Origin: Clavibacter michiganensis subsp. insidiosus
GTDB taxonomy: Bacteria; Actinomycetota; Actinomycetes; Actinomycetales; Microbacteriaceae
NCBI RefSeq assembly: GCF_002240565.1
Contig: NZ_MZMO01000001.1
Span: forward strand, 620,001 to 684,000
Direction: 5' to 3'
Length of the DNA: 64,000 nucleotides
Both the position numbers and the translations under genes were made by a program. The stretch's first letter is position 1. Each line of letters begins with the position of its first letter. The notes beneath the pieces are model-generated. The model had not been told where the DNA came from. It saw only the letters and a list, made by a program, of their open reading frames with translations, and made no database searches. Positions 1-10,535 of this stretch are shown one piece after another.

Positions 1-1
1 C

Positions 2-412
2 GCCGACCGGATCCTCGCCAACGCCGACTTCGCGAGCATCGGCACCAACGACCTCACGCAGTACACGCTCGCGGCCGACCGGCTGCTGGGATCCGTGGCC
101 GCGTTCCAGGACCCGTGGCACCCCGCCGTCCTCCGCCTCGTGCAGGAGGTCGGCACCGCGGGCCGCGCGCTCGGCAAGCCCGTGGGCATCTGCGGCGAGG
201 CGGCGGCCGACCCGCTGCTCGCCGTCGTGCTCGTCGGCCTCGGCGCCACCAGCCTCTCGATGTCGCCCGCGGCCCTCGCCGACGTGCGCGCCGAGCTCGC
301 CCTCCACACGCGCGAGGAGGCGGAGGCCCTGGCCGCCGTCGCCCTCGCCGCCGACAGCGCCGTCGAGGCGCGCGCCGCGGTCACTGCGGCATCGGCGCCC
401 GTCACCGTCTGA
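2..412 (+). CDS. ptsI: Phosphoenolpyruvate-protein phosphotransferase (PTS enzyme I), C-terminal part
   Basis: The gene is cut by the left edge and only the last 136 residues are present. Enzyme I takes phosphate from PEP and passes it to HPr, the first step of sugar uptake by the PTS. The visible stretch carries the [15 protein letters not shown] segment of the PEP-binding TIM barrel and the late [14 protein letters not shown] segment, which contains the active-site cysteine region of the family. It lies directly upstream of mannitol PTS genes on the same strand, so general and mannitol-specific PTS components are probably co-expressed. The N-terminal HPr-binding domain and phospho-histidine are outside the window. 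Confidence 0.93.
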   Translation, partial: ADRILANADFASIGTNDLTQYTLAADRLLGSVAAFQDPWHPAVLRLVQEVGTAGRALGKPVGICGEAAADPLLAVVLVGLGATSLSMSPAALADVRAELALHTREEAEALAAVALAADSAVEARAAVTAASAPVTV

Positions 413-525
413 CCCGCACCACCGACCCGCACGGCCCTCTCCACCGCACCACCGCACATTCCCCTCACGGCAGCACGGCGGGCCGCAGCAGGCCCGCCAC
501 CACCACGAACAGGAGCACCACCCCC

Positions 526-2055
526 ATGACGACGACGTCACCCACCCGCAGCACGGGACAGTCCGTGCGGCTCGGCGTGCAGAAGTTCGGCACGTTCCTC
601 AGCGGCATGATCATGCCGAACATCGCGGCGTTCATCGCCTGGGGCCTGCTCACGGCCCTGTTCATCCCGGACGGCTACCTGCCGAACGCGGACATCGCCC
701 AGCTGATCAGCCCGATCCTGTTCTTCCTCCTGCCGCTGCTCATCGCGAACACCGGCGGCCGCATGGTCTACGACGCGCGCGGCGGCGTGGTCGCGACCAT
801 CGCGACCATGGGCGTCATCGCCGGCACCATCGGCGACCCCTACTACGACGGCGGCAGCCCGATGTTCCTCGGCGCCATGATCACGGGCCCGCTCGCGGCG
901 TACCTGCTCAAGGTCATCGAGCGGCTCTGGATCGACCGCATCCGCCCCGGCTTCGAGATGCTCGTCAACAACTTCTCCGCCGGGATCCTCGGCGCGGTCT
1001 TCGCGATCGGCGCCTTCTTCGGCCTCACCCCGGTGATCCGCGCGATCACGTCGGTCCTGGGCGGCGGCGTCGGCTTCCTCGTCGACAACAACCTGCTGCC
1101 GCTCACGAGCATCGTGATCGAGCCCGCGAAGGTGCTGTTCCTCAACAACGCCATCAACCAGGGCATCCTCACGCCGCTCGGCACCGCCGAGTCGCTCGAG
1201 AAGGGCAAGAGCATCCTGTTCCTGCTCGAGGCGAACCCCGGCCCCGGCCTCGGCGTGCTCCTCGCGTTCGCGATCTTCGGCGCGGGTGCCGCCCGCTCCA
1301 CCGCCCCCGGCGCGATCCTCATCCAGTTCGTCGGTGGCATCCACGAGATCTACTTCCCCTACGTGCTCTCCAAGCCGCTCCTGTTCCTCGCGGTCATCGC
1401 GGGTGGCGCCTCGGGCGTCGCGACCAACGTCGCGTTCGGCTCGGGCCTCCGCGCCCCCGCCTCGCCCGGCAGCATCATCGCCGTGCTCGGCCAGACGGCC
1501 AGCGACAGCTTCATCGGCGTGATCCTCTCGGTCATCATCTCGGCCGCGGTCACCTTCGTCGTCGCGGCGGTCATCCTCCGCACCGGCAAGAAGACCGAGG
1601 GCGACTTCGGCGCCGCGGTCGCCGCGACGCAGGCCAACAAGGGCAAGGAGTCCTCGATCCTCTCCGGGCTCGGCGCCGAGACCGGCACCGCGGGCACGGT
1701 CGGCGGCCTCGCCGACGGCACGACCAGCGCGGGCACGGACGGCGGCACGGCCACGGCCACCCGCATCCAGGACATCGTGTTCGCCTGCGACGCCGGCATG
1801 GGCTCGTCCGCCATGGGTGCGTCGGTGCTCCGCAACAAGATGAAGAAGGCCGGCCTCACCGACGTCACGGTCGTCAACAAGGCGATCGCCGCCCTCGACG
1901 GCACGGCCGACCTCGTGATCACGCAGCGCGAGCTCACCGACCGCGCCCGCCAGAAGAGCCCGTCGTCGGAGCATGTCTCCGTCGACAACTTCATGAACTC
2001 GCCGCGCTACGACGAGATCGTGGAGCTGGTCCGGAAGCAGCGCTCGGACAGCTGA
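526..2055 (+). CDS. mtlA: PTS mannitol transporter, fused EIIC-EIIB
   Basis: This 509-residue protein imports mannitol and phosphorylates it to mannitol-1-phosphate. Residues about 10-350 form the hydrophobic EIIC channel domain, followed by an Ala/Gly/Thr-rich linker and a C-terminal EIIB domain. The EIIB phospho-cysteine is Cys421 in the [13 protein letters not shown] motif. I chose the ATG at 526 because an AGGAG sits about 10 bases upstream and the protein then begins just before the conserved [15 protein letters not shown] segment; the open frame extends further upstream but its codons look non-coding. The EIIA domain found at the end of E. coli MtlA is absent and is encoded separately by the next gene. 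Confidence 0.95.
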   Translation: MTTTSPTRSTGQSVRLGVQKFGTFLSGMIMPNIAAFIAWGLLTALFIPDGYLPNADIAQLISPILFFLLPLLIANTGGRMVYDARGGVVATIATMGVIAGTIGDPYYDGGSPMFLGAMITGPLAAYLLKVIERLWIDRIRPGFEMLVNNFSAGILGAVFAIGAFFGLTPVIRAITSVLGGGVGFLVDNNLLPLTSIVIEPAKVLFLNNAINQGILTPLGTAESLEKGKSILFLLEANPGPGLGVLLAFAIFGAGAARSTAPGAILIQFVGGIHEIYFPYVLSKPLLFLAVIAGGASGVATNVAFGSGLRAPASPGSIIAVLGQTASDSFIGVILSVIISAAVTFVVAAVILRTGKKTEGDFGAAVAATQANKGKESSILSGLGAETGTAGTVGGLADGTTSAGTDGGTATATRIQDIVFACDAGMGSSAMGASVLRNKMKKAGLTDVTVVNKAIAALDGTADLVITQRELTDRARQKSPSSEHVSVDNFMNSPRYDEIVELVRKQRSDS

Positions 2056-2163
2056 TCACCCGGGTCCGCCCTCGCGGCGGACCCCCGCACCACCGCACCG
2101 CGGGGGCCGGGCCATGCTGGAAGGCGCCCGTCCCCCGCATCACGCACACACGTCAGGAGCACC

Positions 2164-2601
2164 ATGTCGAACGTCCTCGAACCCGCCCAGATCCGCGTCG
2201 GCGGCACCGCCGCGAGCGTGGAGGAGGCCATCGCCGAGGCGGCGGGCATCCTCGTCGCCGCGGGCGCCGTCACCCCCGAGTACCAGGGCTTCATGCTCGA
2301 GCGCGAGAACAGCGTCTCGACCTACATGGGCAACCTCCTCGCCATCCCGCACGGCACCAACGAGGGCAAGGACACGATCCTCGACTCGGCGCTCTCCTTC
2401 GTCCGATACGACGCCCCCATCGACTGGGCGGGCAACGAGGTGCGCTTCGTCGTCGGCATCGCCGGAAAGGACAACGGCCACCTCGACATCCTCAGCAAGA
2501 TCGCCATCATCTTCAGCGACGACGACGAGGTGCAGAAGCTCGTCGACGCCCCCGACGCCGAGGCGCTGTACGCCCTCCTGGCCGAGGTGAACGAGGCGTG
2601 A
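2164..2601 (+). CDS. mtlF: PTS mannitol EIIA protein
   Basis: A 145-residue soluble EIIA of the mannitol/fructose class that carries phosphate from HPr to the EIIB domain of MtlA. The phospho-acceptor is His63 in the motif LLAIPHGT, and the KIAIIF segment and overall length are typical of stand-alone MtlF. An AGGAG lies seven bases before the ATG. It follows mtlA by about 110 bases and overlaps the next gene, mtlD, by four bases (GTGA), so the two are probably translationally coupled. Confidence 0.95.
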   Translation: MSNVLEPAQIRVGGTAASVEEAIAEAAGILVAAGAVTPEYQGFMLERENSVSTYMGNLLAIPHGTNEGKDTILDSALSFVRYDAPIDWAGNEVRFVVGIAGKDNGHLDILSKIAIIFSDDDEVQKLVDAPDAEALYALLAEVNEA

Positions 2602-3767
2602 AGGCCGTCCACTTCGGCGCCGGCAACATCGGCCGCGGCTTCGTCGGGCTGATCCTGCACGAGGCCGGCTACGAGGTCGTCTTCGCCGACGTCAACGCCG
2701 AGCTCATCGGGCACCTGGCCACCGCCGACTCCTACCGCGTCACCGAGGTCGGCCCGCACGCGCGCGACTGGACGGTCACGGGCTTCCGCGCGATCGACAG
2801 CGCGGCGGACGGCGAGGCGCTCATCCGGGAGATCGCGACGGCCGACGTCGTGACCACGGCTGTAGGCCCCAACATCCTCCGCTTCGTCGCCCCGGCGATC
2901 GCCGCGGGCCTCCGCGCGCGCTCCGCCGACCTCGGGCCCGTCGCCGTCATGGCCTGCGAGAACGCGATCAACGCGACCGACACCCTCCGCGCCGAGATCG
3001 AGAAGGCCCTCGGCGACGAGACGGACGCCCTCGACCGCGCCGTCTTCGCGAACACGGCCGTCGACCGCATCGTGCCGAACCAGGATCCCGCCGCGGGCCT
3101 CGACGTGACCGTCGAGGACTTCTCGGAGTGGGTCGTGGAGCGCACGCCGTTCGGCGACCACGTGCCCGTGATCCCCGGCGCCACGTTCGTCGACGACCTC
3201 GCGCCCTACATCGAGCGGAAGCTCTTCACGGTGAACACGGGCCACGCCACCGTCGCGTACCACGGCTACGCGCGCGGCGCCGTGAGCCAGTCGGACGCGA
3301 TGGCGATCCCCGAGGTCGCCGACGAGGTGCGCCGGGTGCTCGAGGAGACGAGTGCGCTGCTCGTCGCCAAGCACGGGCTCGACGAGGCCGAGCAGGCGGC
3401 GTACCGCGCGAAGAACCTCGCGCGCTTCGCGAACACGGCGCTCGCCGACACCGTCGAGCGCGTCGGCCGCCAGCCGCTGCGCAAGCTCTCCCGCGAGGAG
3501 CGCTTCGTGGGTCCCGCCGCGCAGCTCGCCGAGCGCGGGCTCCCGCACGACGCGCTCGTGCGCGCGATGGGGCAGGCGCTCCGCTTCGACCCCGCGGGCG
3601 ACCCGCAGGCGCTCGAGCTGCAGGGGCTGCTCGCGACGGACACGGCGGCCGACCTCGTCCGCCGCGTGACGGGGCTGGACGACCAGCACCCGCTGACGGC
3701 CGACCTCGTCGCCGTCGTCGACGCCGCGCAGGCCGACCGCCGCAGCGCGCCGCGCCACCGCGCGTAG
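2598..3767 (+). CDS. mtlD: Mannitol-1-phosphate 5-dehydrogenase
   Basis: This 389-residue enzyme oxidises mannitol-1-phosphate to fructose-6-phosphate with NAD, feeding PTS-imported mannitol into glycolysis. The N-terminus has the Rossmann nucleotide-binding pattern [13 protein letters not shown], and the segment [19 protein letters not shown] is the conserved catalytic region of polyol dehydrogenases of the long-chain family. Translation starts with GTG overlapping the mtlF stop codon. A strong inverted repeat follows about 40 bases after the stop and closes the mannitol operon. Confidence 0.95.
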   Translation: MKAVHFGAGNIGRGFVGLILHEAGYEVVFADVNAELIGHLATADSYRVTEVGPHARDWTVTGFRAIDSAADGEALIREIATADVVTTAVGPNILRFVAPAIAAGLRARSADLGPVAVMACENAINATDTLRAEIEKALGDETDALDRAVFANTAVDRIVPNQDPAAGLDVTVEDFSEWVVERTPFGDHVPVIPGATFVDDLAPYIERKLFTVNTGHATVAYHGYARGAVSQSDAMAIPEVADEVRRVLEETSALLVAKHGLDEAEQAAYRAKNLARFANTALADTVERVGRQPLRKLSREERFVGPAAQLAERGLPHDALVRAMGQALRFDPAGDPQALELQGLLATDTAADLVRRVTGLDDQHPLTADLVAVVDAAQADRRSAPRHRA

Positions 3768-3804
3768 TCGGAGCGGCAGCACCACGAGCACCAGCACCAC
3801 GAGA

Positions 3805-3834
3805 ACGGGCCGGACGGGCGACCGTCCGGCCCGT
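3805..3834 (+). terminator. Hairpin terminator after mtlD
   Basis: A perfect 13-bp inverted repeat (acgggccggacgg / ccgtccggcccgt) with a 4-base loop, followed by a GC-rich tail rather than a U-run, as is common in this genome. It separates the mannitol genes from the infA promoter. Confidence 0.8.
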
Positions 3835-3887
3835 CGTGCGTCCGCTAGCGCAGGATCCGCGGATCCGCCCGCGACACGCGGGGAGAA

Positions 3888-3916
3888 TTGCGACACGCCC
3901 GGGGATGCCGTACTCT
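3888..3916 (+). promoter_or_regulatory. Promoter of the infA-rplQ cluster
   Basis: A TTGCGA -35 and TACTCT -10 with 17-base spacing, giving a leader of about 100 bases before infA. The spacer carries the block gacacgcccgggg that is also seen near the rplM and rrn promoters. Confidence 0.6.
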
Positions 3917-4022
3917 CGACCCTTGGTGCTCGGCCGCCTCCCGGCGTGCCACCAGCACCTGCGTCTCACCATGATGCGCATCCGCACGAACAGCAGACAC
4001 CACCTCTAGCGACAGTGAGTAT

Positions 4023-4244
4023 ATGGCCAAGAAAGACGGCGTCATCGAGATCGAAGGCGGAGTTGTCGAAGCTCTGCCGAACGCGATGTTCCGCGTTGAG
4101 CTGAGCAACGGGCACAAGGTCCTCGCCCACATCTCGGGCAAGATGCGTCAGCACTACATCCGCATCCTCCCCGAGGACCGCGTGATCGTGGAGCTGAGCC
4201 CGTACGACCTCACCCGCGGCCGGATCGTCTACCGCTACAAGTAG
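4023..4244 (+). CDS. infA: Translation initiation factor IF-1
   Basis: A 73-residue single OB-fold protein that binds the A site of the 30S subunit during initiation. The whole length matches the family (start [20 protein letters not shown], end RGRIVYRYK). It heads the cluster infA-rpmJ-rpsM-rpsK-rpoA-rplQ, the standard downstream end of the spc/alpha ribosomal operons, here separated from the rest of those operons. Confidence 0.98.
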
Positions 4245-4316
4245 GCCTGCTGCACAAGGAACGGCCCCGCATCCGCGGCGGCACGAGGCCAGCGAGAACG
4301 AAGGCAAGGAAGCATC

Positions 4317-4430
4317 ATGAAGGTCAACCCCAGCGTCAAGAGGATCTGCGAGAAGTGCAAGGTCATCCGACGCAACGGCCGCGTGCGCGTCATCTGCGAC
4401 AACCCGCGCCACAAGCAGGTCCAGGGCTAG
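4317..4430 (+). CDS. rpmJ: 50S ribosomal protein L36
   Basis: A 37-residue ribosomal protein starting [15 protein letters not shown]. The zinc-ribbon residues Cys11, Cys14, Cys27 and His32 are all present, so this is the zinc-binding (C+) form. AAGGAA precedes the ATG by a few bases. It sits between infA and rpsM, its usual place. Confidence 0.98.
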
Positions 4431-4584
4431 TCAGCACGACCGCACGGCACCACCCGCACCACCCAGAGAAGAACGACAGCAGCGCCGGAAGCCGGGGTCC
4501 TGAGGGATCCGGGGGACACCATCGGTCGGAGGCCGATGCACAGGCTCTGCTGCAGACCTCCATCCATCACCAGGAGAAGCCTCA

Positions 4585-4959
4585 ATGGCACGTCTAGCAG
4601 GCGTCGACCTCCCGCGCGACAAGCGCGTCGAGATCGCACTCACGTACATCTACGGCGTCGGCCGCACCTCGAGCGTCAAGACCCTCGAGGACACCGGCAT
4701 CGACAAGAACATCCGCGTCAAGGACCTGAGCGACGACCAGCTCATCGCCCTCCGCGACTACATCGACGGGAACTTCAAGGTGGAGGGCGACCTCCGCCGC
4801 GAGGTGGCCGCCGACATCCGACGCAAGGTCGAGATCGGCAGCTACGAGGGCATCCGCCACCGCCGCGGCCTCCCTGTCCACGGGCAGCGCACGAAGACCA
4901 ACGCTCGTACCCGCAAGGGCCCGAAGCGCACCGTAGCCGGCAAGAAGAAGGCGCGCTAG
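4585..4959 (+). CDS. rpsM: 30S ribosomal protein S13
   Basis: A 124-residue protein of the small-subunit head, contacting the 50S subunit and P-site tRNA. It begins [20 protein letters not shown] and ends in the basic tail [20 protein letters not shown], both typical. An AGGAG lies just upstream. It is followed 44 bases later by rpsK. Confidence 0.98.
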   Translation: MARLAGVDLPRDKRVEIALTYIYGVGRTSSVKTLEDTGIDKNIRVKDLSDDQLIALRDYIDGNFKVEGDLRREVAADIRRKVEIGSYEGIRHRRGLPVHGQRTKTNARTRKGPKRTVAGKKKAR

Positions 4960-5003
4960 GCCCTCGGCCCGCGCCTCGCCACCCGTAGACACAGGAGAAT
5001 TCC

Positions 5004-5402
5004 ATGGCAGCACCCAAGTCGGCTGTTCGCAAGCCGCGCCGCAAGGACAAGAAGAACATCGCCGTGGGCCAGGCCCACATCAAGAGCACCTTCAACAACA
5101 CCATCGTCTCGATCACGGACCCCACCGGTGCCGTCATCAGCTGGGCGTCCTCGGGCGTCGTCGGCTACAACGGCTCGCGCAAGTCGACGCCGTTCGCCGC
5201 GCAGCTCGCCGCCGAGTCGGCCGCCCGCCAGGCGCAGGAGCACGGCATGAAGAAGGTCGACGTGTTCGTCAAGGGACCCGGCTCCGGCCGTGAGACCGCG
5301 ATCCGCTCGCTCCAGGCCGCCGGCCTCGAGGTGGGCTCGATCAACGACGTCACCCCGCAGGCGCACAACGGCTGCCGCCCGCCCAAGCGCCGCCGCGTCT
5401 AG
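5004..5402 (+). CDS. rpsK: 30S ribosomal protein S11
   Basis: A 132-residue protein of the 30S platform near the Shine-Dalgarno cleft. Recognised from [20 protein letters not shown] and the conserved end [17 protein letters not shown]. Preceded by AGGAG. It lies between rpsM and rpoA as in other actinobacteria; rpsD is not here. Confidence 0.98.
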
Positions 5403-5562
5403 CTCGCGCTGATCGGCCGCTGCCGTCCCGCTCCACCAGGAGGGGACGGCGTCGGCCGATCCGCCGTGTGTCCGATCGACCATTCACTACCCGCCCGGGC
5501 CGCCATCCGGGGGGCATCGCAGGCGTCATATAGCGGACGCCTCGCCGAAAGGAAACAACACA

Positions 5563-6558
5563 GTGCTCATTGCGCAGCGCCCCACCCTCACCGAGGAGTC
5601 CATCTCGGAGTTCCGCTCGCGGTTCGTCATCGAGCCGCTCGAGCCCGGCTTCGGCTACACGCTCGGCAACTCGCTCCGCCGCACGCTCCTCTCGTCCATC
5701 CCCGGCGCGGCCGTCACCAGCATCCGGATCGACGGCGTGCTGCACGAGTTCAGCACCGTCCCCGGCGTGAAGGAGGACGTGACCGAGATCATCCTCAACA
5801 TCAAGGGCCTCGTCGTCTCCAGCGAGCACGACGAGCCGATCACCGCGTACCTGCGCAAGCAGGGTGCGGGCCAGGTCACGGCCGCCGACATCTCGGCCCC
5901 GGCCGGCGTCGAGATCCACAACCCCGAGCTCGTCATCGCCACGCTCAACGAGAAGGCGAAGTTCGAGCTGGAGCTGACGATCGAGCGCGGCCGCGGCTAC
6001 GTCTCGGCGACCCAGAACCGCAGCGAGTTCAGCGAGGCCGGCCAGATCCCGGTCGACTCGATCTACTCGCCCGTGCTCAAGGTCACGTACCGCGTCGAGG
6101 CCACCCGCGCCGGCGAGCGCACCGACTTCGACCGCCTCGTGGTCGACGTCGAGACCAAGTCGGCCATCACGCCGCGCGACGCCATCGCGTCCGCCGGTCG
6201 CACGCTCACCGAGCTGTTCGGCCTGGCGCGCGAGCTCAACTCGGCCGCCGAGGGCATCGAGATCGGCCCCGCGCCGGTCGACGCCGTCCTCAGCTCCGAG
6301 CTGTCGATGCCCATCGAGGACCTCGACCTCTCGGTCCGGTCGTACAACTGCCTCAAGCGCGAGGGCATCAATAACGTCAGCGAGCTCGTCGCCCTCTCGG
6401 AGACGCAGCTCATGAACATCCGCAACTTCGGACAGAAGTCGGTGGATGAGGTCAAGGACAAGCTGGTCGAGCTCGGTCTGTCGCTGAAGGACGCCGTCCC
6501 CGGCTTCGACGGCGCGCACTACTACAGCTACGACGAGGACGAGACCACCACCAACTGA
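5563..6558 (+). CDS. rpoA: RNA polymerase alpha subunit
   Basis: A 331-residue core RNA polymerase subunit. Residues 1 to about 230 form the dimerising N-terminal domain ([20 protein letters not shown]), and about 245-310 form the DNA- and activator-contacting C-terminal domain ([20 protein letters not shown]). It starts with GTG after AAAGGAA. The 160 bases between rpsK and rpoA contain no clear terminator, so it is probably co-transcribed with the ribosomal protein genes and rplQ. Confidence 0.98.
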   Translation: MLIAQRPTLTEESISEFRSRFVIEPLEPGFGYTLGNSLRRTLLSSIPGAAVTSIRIDGVLHEFSTVPGVKEDVTEIILNIKGLVVSSEHDEPITAYLRKQGAGQVTAADISAPAGVEIHNPELVIATLNEKAKFELELTIERGRGYVSATQNRSEFSEAGQIPVDSIYSPVLKVTYRVEATRAGERTDFDRLVVDVETKSAITPRDAIASAGRTLTELFGLARELNSAAEGIEIGPAPVDAVLSSELSMPIEDLDLSVRSYNCLKREGINNVSELVALSETQLMNIRNFGQKSVDEVKDKLVELGLSLKDAVPGFDGAHYYSYDEDETTTN

Positions 6559-6610
6559 TCCGTCCGGCCTCGGCCGTACGCCTTCTTTCGACACTTACGG
6601 AGACAAGACC

Positions 6611-7174
6611 ATGCCCAAGCCCACCAAGGGTCCCCGCCTCGGAGGCGGCCCGGCGCACGAGCGCCTCATGCTCGCGAACCTGGCCCAGAGCCTCTTCGAG
6701 CACAAGTCCATCAAGACGACCGAGACCAAGGCCAAGCGCCTGCGTCCCGTCGCGGAGCGCCTCGTGACGTTCGCCAAGCGCGGCGACCTGCACGCCCGCC
6801 GCCGCGTCATGGGGATCATCCCCTCGAAGAGCGTCGTGCACGAGCTCTTCACGGAGATCGCGCCCCTCGTCGCCGAGCGCGACGGCGGCTACACCCGCAT
6901 CACGAAGCTCGGCTTCCGCAAGGGCGACAACGCCCCCATGGTGCAGATCGAGCTCGTGCTCGAGCCCGTGACCCCGAAGGTCCGCTCCTCGCGCACCTCC
7001 ACCGCGACGGCTCCGGTCGCCGCGGCCCCGGTCGCCGAGGCGCCCGCGGAGGAGGCGGAGGTCCCCGTCGAGGAGACGGACGCCGTCGAGCACACCGACG
7101 AGACCCCCGCGGAGACGACCGACGAGGCCGCCGCCGAGGTCGAGGCCGACGCCGCGGAGAAGTCCGCCAAGTAG
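6611..7174 (+). CDS. rplQ: 50S ribosomal protein L17 with acidic C-terminal extension
   Basis: Residues 1 to about 120 are canonical L17 ([20 protein letters not shown], then [19 protein letters not shown]). About 65 further residues rich in Ala, Glu, Val and Thr follow, so the protein has 187 residues rather than the usual 120 or so. Such tails occur in actinobacterial L17 and have no assigned role I know of. A strong hairpin follows the stop codon and ends the cluster. Confidence 0.96.
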   Translation: MPKPTKGPRLGGGPAHERLMLANLAQSLFEHKSIKTTETKAKRLRPVAERLVTFAKRGDLHARRRVMGIIPSKSVVHELFTEIAPLVAERDGGYTRITKLGFRKGDNAPMVQIELVLEPVTPKVRSSRTSTATAPVAAAPVAEAPAEEAEVPVEETDAVEHTDETPAETTDEAAAEVEADAAEKSAK

Positions 7175-7188
7175 CGCCCGCACCATCC

Positions 7189-7225
7189 CGAGAGCCCCCG
7201 CCGCGTTGCGCGTCGGGGGCTCTCG
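7189..7225 (+). terminator. Hairpin terminator after rplQ
   Basis: The 12-bp perfect inverted repeat cgagagcccccg / cgggggctctcg lies 15 bases after the rplQ stop codon, with a 13-base loop. Confidence 0.8.
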
Positions 7226-7264
7226 TGCGTCCGGGCGCCCCTGGGGCGGCCGCGTGTGCCCCGG

Positions 7265-7270
7265 TACCCT
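7265..7270 (+). promoter_or_regulatory. -10 hexamer TACCCT, probable leaderless start
   Basis: Six bases separate this hexamer from the ATG at 7277, leaving no room for a ribosome binding site. Confidence 0.45.
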
Positions 7271-7276
7271 GGACGG

Positions 7277-8368
7277 ATGACCGACACGAGCACGACCCTG
7301 CCGGACGATCCCTCCTCCACCTCTGCCGTCCCGCTCCCCGAGGGGCCCGACGGGATCACGTGGCGCCCCATCTCCCCGGACGACGTCGACGCGCTCGTCG
7401 AGCTCGCGAGCGATGTGGCCGACGCCGACCACCCGGAGTACCGCGCCACCCGCGACGAGATCGTGATGGCGCAGGGCTTCTCCTACGTCGACCTCGCGCG
7501 CGACACGATCGTGGCCGTCGACGCCGACGGACGCCTCGTGGCGGAGGGCGTCGCCGTCGTCAAGCCGGACGACGAGACCGTCGTCCGCGCGAACACCTCG
7601 GGCTCCGTGCACCCCGGCTTCCGCCGTCGCGGCATCGGCGGGCGCCTGCTCGACTGGCAGATCGCGCGTGCCACGCAGTCCCTCGCCGTGGCCCAGCCCG
7701 CCCCGCACGTCGAGGAGCCGGTGCCGACGCGCATGGGGGCGGACGTGCAGGTCGACTCCGCTGGCCATGTCGCCCTCCTCGAGTCGCGCGGCTTCACCCC
7801 GAGCCGCTACTTCATCGAGATGCACCGCGACCTGGCTACCGAGCTTCCCGACGTGCCGTCGCCCGAGGGCCTGCGCCTCATCCCCGTCTCGCGGGAGTGG
7901 TGGGAGCGCACGCGCCTCGCCAAGAACGAGGTGTTCCGCGACCACTGGGGGTCCGAGCCCGTCAGCGTCGAGCGCTGGGAGGCCTTCCTCTCGCTGCCGA
8001 CCGCGCGGGACGACCTCTCCGTCATCGCCGTCACGGGCGATGGCGAGGACGCCGTCGTCGCCGGATTCGCCATGGCCGAGGTCACGCCGGAGAACTGGGA
8101 GGCGGCGGGCTACACGTCCACCTACATCGCCCTCGTCGGAGTGCGGCGCGAGTTCCGCGGCCGCCGCCTCGCGCAGGCGCTCCTGTCCACCGCGCTCGCC
8201 GGGTCCCGCGCGGCGGGGGTCCAGCGCGCCGTGCTCGACGTCGACTCCGACAGCCCCACCGGCGCGCTCGACCTGTACGAGCACCTCGGCTTCACGCAGG
8301 CGAGCCGCTCTGCCGTGTACGAGCGCGAGGTCGGCATGACGCCGCCGCGGGGATCCGCCGCCCGATGA
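7277..8368 (+). CDS. Tandem GNAT-family acetyltransferase
   Basis: A 363-residue protein with two GNAT-like halves. The first has the acetyl-CoA pyrophosphate loop around HPGFRRRGIGGRLLDWQI (about residues 110-130). The second has RREFRGRRLAQALLSTALA, then LDVDSDSPTGALDLYEHLGF near the C-terminus. The acceptor substrate is unknown. It is not obviously MshD, which also has two GNAT domains. The ATG at 7277 was chosen over an upstream in-frame start because of the TACCCT hexamer six bases before it. The stop overlaps the truA start (ATGA), so the two are translationally coupled. Confidence 0.85.
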   Translation: MTDTSTTLPDDPSSTSAVPLPEGPDGITWRPISPDDVDALVELASDVADADHPEYRATRDEIVMAQGFSYVDLARDTIVAVDADGRLVAEGVAVVKPDDETVVRANTSGSVHPGFRRRGIGGRLLDWQIARATQSLAVAQPAPHVEEPVPTRMGADVQVDSAGHVALLESRGFTPSRYFIEMHRDLATELPDVPSPEGLRLIPVSREWWERTRLAKNEVFRDHWGSEPVSVERWEAFLSLPTARDDLSVIAVTGDGEDAVVAGFAMAEVTPENWEAAGYTSTYIALVGVRREFRGRRLAQALLSTALAGSRAAGVQRAVLDVDSDSPTGALDLYEHLGFTQASRSAVYEREVGMTPPRGSAAR

Positions 8369-9378
8369 GCGCGGATGCCGAGGCGGGTGACGCCGGCACG
8401 CGCCTCCGCCTCGACATCGCGTACGACGGCACGGGGTTCGCCGGCTGGGCGAAGCAGCCCGGGCTCCGCACGGTGCAGGGCGCGCTCGAGGGCGCGCTCG
8501 AGGGCGCGCTCGCGCAGCTGCTCGCCCGCACGCCGCCGGCGCCGACGCTCGTCGTCGCCGGGCGGACCGACGCGGGCGTGCACGCCACGGGCCAGGTCGC
8601 GCACGTCGACCTCACGGACGCGCAGATCGCGTCCCTCGACCGTCCGCCGCGGGGCCGCGGCGCCGACGCCGCGGGGGAGGGGCCACACGCTCCCTCCGTC
8701 GAGCGCGCCGCGGCGGCCCTCGCGCGCCGGATGAACGGCGTGCTCGGCCCACGGTCCGACGCCGTCGTGCTCGCGTGCGCCCCCGCGCCCGACGGCTTCG
8801 ACGCGCGCTTCTCCGCGACGTGGCGGGCGTACCGCTACCGGATCTCCGACACCTCCGGCCCCCGCGACCCCCTCCAGCGGCACCGGACCGTCGAGGTCCC
8901 GGTCGCCCTCGACGCGGCCGTGCTGCAGCAGGCGGCTGACGCGCTGCTGGGCCTCCACGACTTCGCCGCGTACTGCAAGCCGCGCGAGGGGGCGTCGACC
9001 ATCCGCACGCTGCAGGACCTGACCTGGGCCCGCGCGGCCGACGGCGCGCTCGAGGCGGCGGTCCGGGCGGACGCCTTCTGCCACAGCATGGTGCGCGCGC
9101 TCGTCGGCGCGTGCGTCGCGGCGGCGTCGGGACGCGTCGGCGTCGCGCGGCTCCGCGAGCTGCTGGAGCTGCGCGAGCGGACGAGCGAGTTCACGGTGAT
9201 GCCCGCGCGCGGCCTCGTGCTCGAGCGGGTGGGCTACCCGCCCGACGCGGAGCTCGCGGCGCGCAACGAGGTCACCCGGAACCGGCGTGCGGCGCACGAG
9301 GTGGATCCCGTCACGGAGGGCGCCGACGATGCCGCCCGCGACCTGGCGCGGCTGGCCGACACGCCCGGGATTGCCTGA
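8365..9378 (+). CDS. truA: tRNA pseudouridine(38-40) synthase TruA
   Basis: A 337-residue enzyme that converts uridines 38-40 in the tRNA anticodon stem to pseudouridine. The catalytic aspartate is in [17 protein letters not shown], and the fold markers [20 protein letters not shown] and [11 protein letters not shown] are present. It is longer than E. coli TruA (about 270) because of an acidic/proline insert after residue 90 and a charged C-terminal tail. An in-frame 12-base repeat near residue 40 encodes [12 protein letters not shown]. The promoter of rplM overlaps the 3' end of this gene. Confidence 0.95.
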   Translation: MSADAEAGDAGTRLRLDIAYDGTGFAGWAKQPGLRTVQGALEGALEGALAQLLARTPPAPTLVVAGRTDAGVHATGQVAHVDLTDAQIASLDRPPRGRGADAAGEGPHAPSVERAAAALARRMNGVLGPRSDAVVLACAPAPDGFDARFSATWRAYRYRISDTSGPRDPLQRHRTVEVPVALDAAVLQQAADALLGLHDFAAYCKPREGASTIRTLQDLTWARAADGALEAAVRADAFCHSMVRALVGACVAAASGRVGVARLRELLELRERTSEFTVMPARGLVLERVGYPPDAELAARNEVTRNRRAAHEVDPVTEGADDAARDLARLADTPGIA

Positions 9379-9399
9379 TCGCCCCGGATCGCGTACTCT
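9371..9399 (+). promoter_or_regulatory. Promoter of rplM-rpsI-glmM
   Basis: TTGCCT and TACTCT with a 17-base spacer, overlapping the end of truA. It predicts a leader of about 120 bases before rplM, long enough for regulation by ribosomal protein binding, though I see no clear structure. Confidence 0.6.
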
Positions 9400-9529
9400 G
9401 AACCGGTTGTCTGCACGCCTGCGTGCGGCGACATACAAGGTTGAGCCCTCCACCGGATGCGTTCTCGTCAGAACGCCCACGGAGCGGGATCCACGACCAT
9501 CTCACCTCGAAAAGAAGGCAGTCAGATCA

Positions 9530-9976
9530 ATGACGCGCACCTATTCCCCCAAGGCCAGTGAGGTCCAGCACGACTGGGTCGTCATCGACGCCACGGACAT
9601 CGTCCTCGGCCGTCTCGCCAGCCACGCTGCCGCGCTCCTGCGCGGCAAGCACAAGGCCACGTTCGCCCCCCACATGGACATGGGCGACTTCGTGATCATC
9701 GTCAACGCCGAGAAGGTGGCGCTCACGGGCCAGAAGCTCGAGAAGAAGCTGGCCTACCGCCACTCCGGCTACCCGGGCGGCCTCACGGCCACCACCTACG
9801 TCGAGATGCTCGAGAAGCACCCCACGCGCGCGGTCGAGAAGGCCATCCGCGGCATGCTGCCGAAGAACTCGCTGGGTGCGGCGCAGCTGAAGAAGCTCAA
9901 GGTCTACGCGGGCCCCGAGCACCCCCACGCTGCTCAGCAGCCCACCCCGTACACCCTCGGCCAGGTCGCTCAGTAG
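9530..9976 (+). CDS. rplM: 50S ribosomal protein L13
   Basis: A 148-residue protein needed early in 50S assembly. Recognised from [19 protein letters not shown], the YRHSGYPGG motif and [11 protein letters not shown] chose the ATG at 9530, which follows AGAAGG, because the upstream open frame would include the promoter region. It forms the usual pair with rpsI. Confidence 0.97.
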   Translation: MTRTYSPKASEVQHDWVVIDATDIVLGRLASHAAALLRGKHKATFAPHMDMGDFVIIVNAEKVALTGQKLEKKLAYRHSGYPGGLTATTYVEMLEKHPTRAVEKAIRGMLPKNSLGAAQLKKLKVYAGPEHPHAAQQPTPYTLGQVAQ

Positions 9977-10026
9977 CTCCGGCTGCCGACAGCGACGACC
10001 AAAGACCTCAGAAGGAATCGAACCCA

Positions 10027-10512
10027 GTGGCTCAGATCTCAGACTCCCTCGACGTGGCTCCCGAGAGCTTCTCGACCGAGACCCCGAACGAGGAGGCCCC
10101 CAAGGCCCCCCGCGCGGTCCTCAACGTGTCCGGCGGTGCCGTCGGACGACGCAAGCAGGCCATCGCCCGCGTGCGCCTCGTCCCCGGCTCCGGCTCGATC
10201 ACGGTCAACGGCCGTGAGTTCGCGGACTACTTCCCCAACAAGCTGCACCAGCAGCTCGTCAACGACCCGTTCAAGGTGCTGGACCTCCTCGGCAGCTACG
10301 ACGTCGTCGCGCGCATCTCCGGCGGTGGCCCCTCCGGCCAGGCCGGCGCCCTGCGCCTCGGCATCGCGCGCGCCCTCAACGAGATCGACGAGGAGAACAA
10401 CCGCGCCGTGCTGAAGAAGAACGGCTTCCTCAGCCGCGACGCGCGCGTCAAGGAGCGCAAGAAGGCCGGACTCAAGAAGGCCCGCAAGGCGCCCCAGTTC
10501 TCGAAGCGCTAA
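10027..10512 (+). CDS. rpsI: 30S ribosomal protein S9
   Basis: A 161-residue S9 whose C-terminal tail ([11 protein letters not shown]) contacts P-site tRNA. The conserved part starts about residue 38 ([17 protein letters not shown]). The preceding acidic extension of about 37 residues is common in actinobacterial S9. It starts with GTG after AGAAGGA, 50 bases after rplM. glmM follows 23 bases downstream, with no terminator between. Confidence 0.97.
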   Translation: MAQISDSLDVAPESFSTETPNEEAPKAPRAVLNVSGGAVGRRKQAIARVRLVPGSGSITVNGREFADYFPNKLHQQLVNDPFKVLDLLGSYDVVARISGGGPSGQAGALRLGIARALNEIDEENNRAVLKKNGFLSRDARVKERKKAGLKKARKAPQFSKR

Positions 10513-10535
10513 GGCGCTCGGGTACCCCGGCACTC

